A stretch of 10,400 nt of DNA from an uncultured Collinsella sp. (GTDB taxonomy: Bacteria; Actinomycetota; Coriobacteriia; Coriobacteriales; Coriobacteriaceae): assembly GCA_958453575.1 (NCBI GenBank), contig CAUDYH010000023.1:1-10400 (forward strand), written 5' to 3'. The position numbers and the translations under genes were made by a program. Numbering within the stretch: position 1 is the first letter of the stretch; every line of letters starts with the position of its first letter. Shown here piece after piece: positions 5,539 through 10,400 of this stretch. The notes under the pieces are model-generated. The model did no database searches. It was not told the origin of the DNA and worked only from the letters and a program-made list of their open reading frames with translations.

Positions 5539-7512
5539 TTACGCTCCATCCCGCGCATGCTCGGACTCAAACTCTTCAATCGCCGCCATAAACTGCTCGC
5601 CAAAGGCATCGGCCTTTTTCTCGCCGATGCCGTTGACCTGAATCAGCTCGTCGCGCGTTTGCGGGCGCAGGCGGCACAGGCCGCGCAGGGCCTTGTCGGA
5701 AAAGACCATGTACGGCGCCATCTCGAGCTCGGTCGAGATCTCCTTGCGCAGGGTACGCAGGCGCTCGAACAGCTCGGCATCGTCGCCCACGCGCGGGCGC
5801 TGATCCAGCTCGGCCTCCTCGCGCAGCAGATCCACCGCACGGCGAGCACGGGCCGAGGCCTTGCGCTTGGACGCGCGACGCTTAACGGTAAAGGCAAACG
5901 CCTCGTCCTCGACCTCGCCGGCACGCGGACCCAGGCCCACGACCGGGTACTGCCCCTGCGAGGTGGCCAAATAACCGCGGCCGCACAGCTGGCCGATGAT
6001 GTCCTTGATGCGGCCGACCGATTCGCTCGACAGCCCACCATAGCCGCGGTCCTCGTCCAGATGCATCTGGCGAATGCGCTCGGTGTTGCCGCCGTGAAGC
6101 ACATCGGCGATGAGCGACTTGCCAAAGCGCATGGGGCGCGTGGCCACATAGCGCACGGCGGCGCGAGCCATACCGGTGACGTCCTCGACCTCGAACTGCG
6201 TGAGGCAGTTGCTGCAGTTGCCACAGCCCTCGGCCTCATCCGCGGCGGCGCCGCCCACGGCCGTATGCTCGGCCGCGGCCTCGTCGCCAAAGTAGCGCAG
6301 CATGTATTCGCGTAGGCAGCCGGTGGTGTTGCAATAGCCTTCCATCTGACTGAGCAGGCGATATCGGTTCTGGAGCGCCCACGCGCGCTGCTCGTCGTCG
6401 AGCGTCTCGTCGGCCGCATCGCCGCGGTCGATCAAAAAGCGGCGCATGCGAAAATCGTTGCCGTTCCACAGCAGGTGGCAGCTGGCCGGATCGCCATCGC
6501 GGCCGGCGCGGCCCGCCTCCTGGTAGTAGGCCTCGATGCTCTCGGGCACGTTGTTATGGATGACGTAGCGCACGTTGGGCTTGTCGATGCCCATGCCAAA
6601 GGCGTTGGTGGCAACCATCACCTGAATATCGTCGTCGATAAAGGCGCGCTGGCTTTGGCGGCGGGCGTCATTACCCATGCCGGCATGGTAGCGGCCAACG
6701 CGAATGCCGCTGGGACCCAACGCCTCAGCAAGCTCTCCTGCCAGCGCATCAACCGTCTTGCGAGTCGAGCAATACACGATGCCGCTCTCGCTCGAATGTG
6801 CGATCACATAGTCGCGCACCCACGCGGCCTTGGCCTTGTCGCCCATCTCCTCGCAGCCAAAGTAGAGGTTCTTGCGATCGAAGCCCGTCACCACCGTCGC
6901 GGGATTTTGCAGGCCGAGCATCTGCTGAATGTCCGCGCGCACACGCTCAGTCGCCGTAGCGGTAAAGGCCGCCACGATGGGGCGCTGCGGCAGGGAATCG
7001 ATGAACTCACGAATCTGCAGGTAGGCGGGACGGAAATCCTGGCCCCATTGGCTCACGCAGTGGGCCTCGTCAATGGCCACGAGCGGCACGCCAATGCCGC
7101 CGTCCGCCGCGGCCTCCTGCGCAAAGGCCAAAAAGCGTGGCTCGAGCAAGCGCTCGGGCGCCACGTACATAAGCTGGTAGCGGCCCTCGCGCGCCCGCTT
7201 GAGCACGGTGTTTTGCTGGGCCGGAGTAAGGCTGGAGTTGAGATAACTGGGGCGCGCACCCGCCGCGAGCAGCGCGCGGGTCTGGTCCTCCATAAGCGAC
7301 AGCAGCGGACTCACCACAAAGGTGATGCCGGGCAGCATGAGCGCGGGTACCTGGTAGCAAATGGACTTGCCGGCGCCCGTGGGCATAACACCCAGCGCAT
7401 CGCGACCGGCAAGGATCGCATCGACCATGCGGTCCTGTCCCGGGCGAAACGAGGTGTAGCCAAAATAGGCGCCGAGCGTGTCGAGCGCCGTCTGTTGCAT
7501 GCTATCGGTCAT
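5539..7512 (-). CDS. recQ: ATP-dependent DNA helicase RecQ
   Basis: The 657-residue protein is a complete RecQ, a 3'-5' DNA helicase for recombination and fork repair. Domain order is helicase lobe 1 with motif 0 (FRPGQ, 22-26), Walker A MPTGAGKS (43-50), DEAH (148-151), aromatic-rich loop SQWGQDFRP (154-162) and TATAT (184-188). Lobe 2 ends in motif VI QEAGRAGRDG (331-340). The zinc-binding cysteines are C399 and CGNCSNC (C430, C433, C436), then a winged helix about 445-530, a basic linker near 544-558 and an HRDC domain about 575-655. An alanine/acid-rich insert (411-428) lengthens the zinc region compared with E. coli. ATG at 7512 has only a weak AGGA ribosome site; a second Met at residue 5 is an alternative. 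The GntR regulator follows 2 nt after the stop. Confidence 0.97.
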   Translation of the reverse strand: MTDSMQQTALDTLGAYFGYTSFRPGQDRMVDAILAGRDALGVMPTGAGKSICYQVPALMLPGITFVVSPLLSLMEDQTRALLAAGARPSYLNSSLTPAQQNTVLKRAREGRYQLMYVAPERLLEPRFLAFAQEAAADGGIGVPLVAIDEAHCVSQWGQDFRPAYLQIREFIDSLPQRPIVAAFTATATERVRADIQQMLGLQNPATVVTGFDRKNLYFGCEEMGDKAKAAWVRDYVIAHSSESGIVYCSTRKTVDALAGELAEALGPSGIRVGRYHAGMGNDARRQSQRAFIDDDIQVMVATNAFGMGIDKPNVRYVIHNNVPESIEAYYQEAGRAGRDGDPASCHLLWNGNDFRMRRFLIDRGDAADETLDDEQRAWALQNRYRLLSQMEGYCNTTGCLREYMLRYFGDEAAAEHTAVGGAAADEAEGCGNCSNCLTQFEVEDVTGMARAAVRYVATRPMRFGKSLIADVLHGGNTERIRQMHLDEDRGYGGLSSESVGRIKDIIGQLCGRGYLATSQGQYPVVGLGPRAGEVEDEAFAFTVKRRASKRKASARARRAVDLLREEAELDQRPRVGDDAELFERLRTLRKEISTELEMAPYMVFSDKALRGLCRLRPQTRDELIQVNGIGEKKADAFGEQFMAAIEEFESEHARDGA

Positions 7513-7543
7513 GGTTTCCTAACGTCCAAGTCATCTGCCGCCG

Positions 7544-7549
7544 ATTATA
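7544..7549 (-). promoter_or_regulatory. Candidate -10 of the recQ promoter
   Basis: A perfect TATAAT on the minus strand lies about 31 bp upstream of the recQ start, giving a leader of roughly 25 nt. No -35 match is seen at 17 bp, so the assignment rests on the hexamer and its position. Confidence 0.5.
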
Positions 7550-7599
7550 CGCCGCCACGCGGACCGGTGCCGCACGGCTGCCGACCACGACATGGGTAG

Positions 7600-7676
7600 T
7601 CATTGGGGACGTTCTTAAACGACTAGTCAAACAAGAATATCCCTAACGACTACTCATTTAAGTCTGTCCCCAATGA
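7600..7676. repeat. Palindromic intergenic element E3
   Basis: Arms 7600-7628 and 7648-7676 share one axis. TCATTGGGGAC (7600-7610) pairs perfectly with GTCCCCAATGA (7666-7676). The next 18 positions pair at 13, including CTTAAA with TTTAAG, and the loop is 19 nt. A further AATGACTAC at 7681-7689 mirrors GTAGTCATT at 7596-7604, nine bases off the main axis. The element lies between the recQ promoter and the terminator of the second regulator. No T-tract follows on either strand. Confidence 0.75.
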
Positions 7677-7747
7677 GTGCAATGACTACTCCGCCGCAGG
7701 TAGAGGACGGACAGCGAGCGACGTCCAGGGCGAACAAGTTGGCATGA

Positions 7748-7788
7748 AAAAGGCAAGGCATAGACCTTCTGGTCATGCCTCGCCTTTT
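7748..7788 (-). terminator. Intrinsic terminator of GntR regulator copy 2
   Basis: AAAAGGC (7748-7754) pairs with GCCTTTT (7782-7788), then AGGCAT (7756-7761) with ATGCCT (7775-7780), and GACC (7763-7766) with GGTC (7771-7774) around a 4-nt loop. On the minus strand the stem ends in five T (about 7747-7751). It lies about 70 bp past the regulator's stop. Confidence 0.8.
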
Positions 7789-7830
7789 GAATGACAAATT
7801 GTCGCCCTGGGCGGCGCGCAGCGTCGGCCC

Positions 7831-7858
7831 GTTACGCGGTTTGGTAAAACCGCGTAAC
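7831..7858. repeat. Perfect 12-bp hairpin touching the stop codon of GntR copy 2
   Basis: GTTACGCGGTTT (7831-7842) and AAACCGCGTAAC (7847-7858) form a perfect stem with a GGTA loop, directly next to the TAA at 7859-7861. No U-tract follows, so it is not a classical terminator. It could stabilise the 3' end or be a protein-binding palindrome. Confidence 0.7.
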
Positions 7859-8578
7859 TTACATGACCATAACGTAACGCGATCCCACGTAGTACTGCTT
7901 ACCCATCAAAACCGGCTCGCCATTGGGGCCGATAAAGCCGGCACGCAGGTTGAGCAGCGGGTCGTGCGGGGCAATGCCCAGCTCGGCGGCCTGCTCGGCG
8001 TTGGCGCGAACGGCCTCGACCGTGCGGTAGCCAACCGAGACAATCGGCGTTCCGCCAACACGCTCGACCTCGGCAAAAATCGACTTGTCCTCAAGATCGG
8101 CCGTCAACAGCTCACGGTAAGCGTCAAACGGCACAAAAATGTTCTCCTCAAAGATGGGCTCGCCGTCGGCCGTACGCACGCGCTTGATATGCAGCAGCAG
8201 CGCATCCTTCCGCAGGCCAAAAAACTCCATCTCGTTTTGGCGCGCCGGAACGATCTGGCGATCGACCACATGCGCGCCGGCCTTCATGCCGTTATCGGCA
8301 CACAGCGCGGTAAACGTCTGCAGCGTCGAGGCGTGAAACTGGCGATTGATGTGCGGCGTGGAAACAAAGGTGCCGCGGCCCTGCTGCTTAACCAGGTAGC
8401 CATCGGAGCAGAGCTCCTCGACGGCGCGGCGCACCGTAATGCGGCTCACCTCGTACTGCTCGGCAAGCTCAAGTTCGGACGGAATACGCTCCTTGGGTGC
8501 ATAAACACCTTTCTCAATCGCATCCTTGATCTCGTCGTAAATCTGCTGGTAAAGCGGTGCATTTTTGGGCGCAGGCAT
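7859..8578 (-). CDS. GntR-family (HutC/UTRA) transcriptional regulator, copy 2
   Basis: The 239-residue protein has a GntR winged helix at about 8-72 (PLYQQIYDEIKDAIEKGVY, then RIPSELELAEQYEVSRITVRRAVEEL, then QQGRGTFV). A UTRA domain follows at about 85-235 and ends with GKQYYVGSRYVMVM. It shares the winged helix, the phrase RVRTADG and the C-terminal VGSRYV with the regulator at 4781-5536, so the two are paralogues placed on either side of recQ. Ligand and targets are not evident, since no sugar enzyme is adjacent; it may regulate itself or distant genes. The start at 8578 has only a weak ribosome site (AAGAG nine bases upstream). A hairpin and a terminator follow the stop. Family is certain; role is unknown. 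Confidence 0.9.
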   Translation of the reverse strand: MPAPKNAPLYQQIYDEIKDAIEKGVYAPKERIPSELELAEQYEVSRITVRRAVEELCSDGYLVKQQGRGTFVSTPHINRQFHASTLQTFTALCADNGMKAGAHVVDRQIVPARQNEMEFFGLRKDALLLHIKRVRTADGEPIFEENIFVPFDAYRELLTADLEDKSIFAEVERVGGTPIVSVGYRTVEAVRANAEQAAELGIAPHDPLLNLRAGFIGPNGEPVLMGKQYYVGSRYVMVM

Positions 8579-8682
8579 ATCTGATCACTCTTATCAAAAT
8601 ATCGAAATAACTAATACGTATATAACGTCTTTTTATATGTTATCTCAGTTTGATAAAACGATACACCACATACAGCAAATCC
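8579..8682. promoter_or_regulatory. AT-rich upstream region of GntR copy 2 with inverted repeat
   Basis: This very AT-rich stretch contains a perfect 8-bp inverted repeat, TTATCAAA (8591-8598) and TTTGATAA (8649-8656), with 50 bp between. A near-palindrome ACGTATATAACGT (8616-8628) lies at its centre. Several -10-like hexamers exist on the minus strand and I cannot choose between them. An autoregulatory operator is plausible but unproven. Confidence 0.45.
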
Positions 8683-9690
8683 TTACTTGCCGTCGTCCTG
8701 CTGCAGGCTGTCCTGTTCACTGAGGCGCGCCTGACGACTCGCTATGCGAGCGGGCTTGTCGGGATCGGGAACGGCCGTGGGCATGGGCTCGTCGACATGA
8801 CCGCCCCACCAGCCGCCCACAAAGTTGAGCGTGTGGAACACATTGATCACGGCGCCGGGATCAATGTCGCACACTAGCTTGATAATGTCCTGGCTCTCGT
8901 AGGTCGAGACAACGGTGTGCAGCAGGTACATCTTTTCACGGCTGTATCCGCCGATGACCTCGGCGCAGCTAATACCATGCTGAAAATGGTCAACATAGGC
9001 GGTCATGACCTCATCGGCCTTGCGCGTTGTGATCTGCAGCGTCACACGGTCGTAGCGATGATAGAAGCTGTCGATGGTCTTGGTCGAAATAAACTGGAAC
9101 ACGATGGAGTACGCCGCGTTGTCCCAGCCAAACATAAAGCCAAAGATCGCCAGGATAAAGCAGTTGAAACCAAAGATGACACCCCAGATGGTCTTGCCCG
9201 TGTGGTTGGAGACCCACAGCGCGATAAAGTCGGTGCCGCCGGTTGATGCACCGGACTTGAGCGCGATGGCAGCACCCAGACCCGAGACCACGCCACCAAA
9301 AATGATGAGCATGATCTTGTCGCCCAAAAACGGGGCGAAATGAAAGATGTTGAGGAACAGCGACGAGAGCATGACCTGCATCATCGAGAAGATGACGAAA
9401 CGCTTGCTAATGCCGCTCCAGCATAGGAGCGCCACGGGGATGTTGAGCGCGAGCATGCCGAGCGAGATGTCGATATGAACGCCGTCAAGCGAGGTAACGC
9501 GATCGAGCAGGACCGCGACGCCTGTGAGACCGCTCGGAAGCAGATCGGCGGGCTGAATGAACGCCTGGATCAGAAATGTCTGGAGAACGGCTGATATGGT
9601 GACCGCCACAGCGGTAATAGCGCGGCGAACGATGGTGAGGCGGCCGAGCACGAGCACGCGGTCCGTGAGCTGATCGATGGCGTTCGCCAC
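8683..9690 (-). CDS. YitT-family multi-pass membrane protein with DUF2179 domain
   Basis: The 335-residue protein has hydrophobic segments at about 22-46, 52-66, 73-92, 97-120, 125-145 and 167-188. These carry the YitT signatures LLPSGLTGVA (50-59) and LKSGASTGGTDFIA (144-157). A soluble DUF2179 domain follows at about 215-290 (DRVTLQITTRKADEV, VIGGYS, LVCDIDPGAVINV). The family is widespread in Firmicutes and Actinobacteria; its transported substrate is not established. A charged tail after residue 297 is longer than the DUF2179 end I would expect and has no recognised motif. The start is GTG at 9690, with AAAGGAG (9696-9702) five bases upstream. No operon partner is clear; the second GntR regulator lies 104 bp downstream on the same strand. 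Confidence 0.9.
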   Translation of the reverse strand: MANAIDQLTDRVLVLGRLTIVRRAITAVAVTISAVLQTFLIQAFIQPADLLPSGLTGVAVLLDRVTSLDGVHIDISLGMLALNIPVALLCWSGISKRFVIFSMMQVMLSSLFLNIFHFAPFLGDKIMLIIFGGVVSGLGAAIALKSGASTGGTDFIALWVSNHTGKTIWGVIFGFNCFILAIFGFMFGWDNAAYSIVFQFISTKTIDSFYHRYDRVTLQITTRKADEVMTAYVDHFQHGISCAEVIGGYSREKMYLLHTVVSTYESQDIIKLVCDIDPGAVINVFHTLNFVGGWWGGHVDEPMPTAVPDPDKPARIASRQARLSEQDSLQQDDGK

Positions 9691-9735
9691 GTAGGCTCCT
9701 TTCGAAGGCAGATGTAGTTGTGGGGCGTGGCCGCG

Positions 9736-9741
9736 ATTGTA
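9736..9741 (-). promoter_or_regulatory. Candidate extended -10 of the YitT gene
   Basis: TACAAT on the minus strand is preceded by TGC (extended -10) and lies about 45 bp before the GTG. A TTGAAG at 9762-9767 is a possible -35, but the 20-bp spacing is long. Confidence 0.5.
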
Positions 9742-9828
9742 GCATGGAGCATGCGGGGGCGCTTCAATTCACCCTCTCTCGACAACCAAAGCGGGACCAG
9801 CAACCCCACGACCAAAGGCCCAAATTAC

Positions 9829-9947
9829 AAGTGAGTAGACTTTACGCGATCTGCAGAGCACACCCAAAACCGCCACCCCTGTGACCTGCGGTTTTACTAG
9901 AGCAGATGCGCTTTGTGCTCGTCCTGCACCAAAAAGTCTACTCACTT
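9829..9947. repeat. 119-bp palindromic intergenic element E4
   Basis: A perfect 15-bp inverted repeat, AAGTGAGTAGACTTT (9829-9843) and AAAGTCTACTCACTT (9933-9947), encloses a second pair on the same axis, GAGCACA (9856-9862) and TGTGCTC (9914-9920). An inner pair AAAACCGC (9866-9873) and GCGGTTTT (9888-9895) is offset by 15. The remainder of the gap between the YitT gene and the HAD gene (9691-10044) shows no gene I can support. Confidence 0.8.
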
Positions 9948-10044
9948 AGTCCGAATCGAAGCCAAACGGATCCAAATAGATGACAAATTAAGCCAATCCG
10001 CAGCAAATGACGCGTGAACCAGTGCTTCTCGCGGTGGATTGACA

Positions 10045-10400
10045 CTACAGAGCGGCCAAAATGTCGCTCAGGTTGTCGATGACGACGTCGGCGGCGGACT
10101 GGTCCAGGTTGACGCCCTCATGCGGACGCAGTGCCAGGACGCGGGCGCCGGAGCGCTTGCCGGCCTCGATACCCAAAGGCGAGTCCTCGATAACCAGGCA
10201 CTCGGCGGGGTCAACTCCCAGCGCCTTCATGGCACGCAGGTAGATCTCGGGGTCGGGCTTAAACGCACTGCACTCGTGACCGCTGATGGTGTAGTCCAGC
10301 ACGTCGGCGATACCGGCAATCTCAACCAGCTCGTCAATGAGCTCACGATAGGACGAGCTTGCGATGGCGCACTTCACGCCGCGCTCGTGCAGCTCGCGCA
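10045..10400 (-). CDS. HAD-superfamily hydrolase, phosphatase/beta-phosphoglucomutase-like (partial, N-terminus off window)
   Basis: The last 118 codons are visible and the N-terminus lies beyond the right edge. HAD motif II is the serine run in CAIASSS, motif III the lysine in FKPDPEIYL, and motif IV the acidic pair in CLVIEDSPLGIEAGKRSGA, followed by a typical C-terminal DVVIDNLSDILAAL. This is the CbbY/PGMB-like subgroup that acts on small phosphorylated sugars. The nucleophilic Asp of motif I is outside the window, so activity cannot be confirmed. No terminator with a T-tract follows the stop at 10045; element E4 lies about 100 bp downstream. Confidence 0.88.
   Translation of the reverse strand, partial: RELHERGVKCAIASSSYRELIDELVEIAGIADVLDYTISGHECSAFKPDPEIYLRAMKALGVDPAECLVIEDSPLGIEAGKRSGARVLALRPHEGVNLDQSAADVVIDNLSDILAAL

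Noticed and set aside
3518..5641. Plus-strand open frame of 707 codons
   Set aside because: It covers the SIS and GntR genes in antisense; the real genes carry recognisable motifs and ribosome sites.
5530..7599. Plus-strand open frames opposite recQ
   Set aside because: Antisense shadows of a complete RecQ.
9829..9947. Insertion sequence with terminal inverted repeats
   Set aside because: Only about 119 bp, no transposase, no target-site duplication seen; kept as a palindromic repeat instead.

Overview
The window looks like a piece of a Coriobacteriia (Actinobacteria) chromosome, most like Collinsella. This rests on its high GC content (about 60 percent by eye), the style of the proteins and the mix of gut-anaerobe genes; no 16S or marker search could be run. 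It carries eight protein genes, two of them cut by the window edges. No tRNA, rRNA, CRISPR array, transposase or phage gene was seen. All genes but one are on the minus strand.

Layout. (1) 1-731, minus: 5' part of a gene for an AbiEi-type winged-helix protein fused to a DUF559/Vsr-like nuclease-fold domain. (2) 732-1169: repeat-rich gap. (3) 1170-2096, minus: metA-family homoserine O-acyltransferase, predicted to use acetyl-CoA. (4) 2308-3285, plus: NAD-dependent L-2-hydroxyacid dehydrogenase, closest in character to L-2-hydroxyisocaproate dehydrogenase, ending in a very clear intrinsic terminator. (5) 3286-3667: terminator, a 138-bp imperfect palindrome and a second nested hairpin. (6) 7512-3668, minus: recQ, then a GntR/UTRA regulator only 2 nt downstream, then a double-SIS sugar-phosphate deglycase/isomerase (FrlB-like) with its own promoter and a duplicated operator-like repeat. 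(7) 8578-7859, minus: a second GntR/UTRA regulator, paralogous to the first, with a 3' hairpin and a terminator. (8) 9690-8683, minus: YitT-family membrane protein. (9) 10400-10045, minus: 3' part of a HAD-superfamily phosphatase or mutase.

How the parts fit. The clearest functional unit is regulator plus SIS enzyme. The regulator is probably made from the recQ transcript. It could control the SIS promoter through two near-identical 21-bp repeats, one touching the -10 and one upstream of the -35. The enzyme resembles deglycases that split phosphorylated Amadori products such as fructoselysine-6-phosphate, but no kinase or transporter lies in the window. metA and the dehydrogenase are divergently arranged around a 211-bp shared upstream region.

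The most unusual content is noncoding. Four large imperfect palindromes (1028-1091, 3419-3556, 7600-7676, 9829-9947) lie between genes. Three share the motif CCAAAA(A)GT at the start of the right arm, and two share an 11-mer in the loop region. They look like members of a dispersed intergenic hairpin family, some copies of which may act as terminators. Genome-wide copy number was not testable here.
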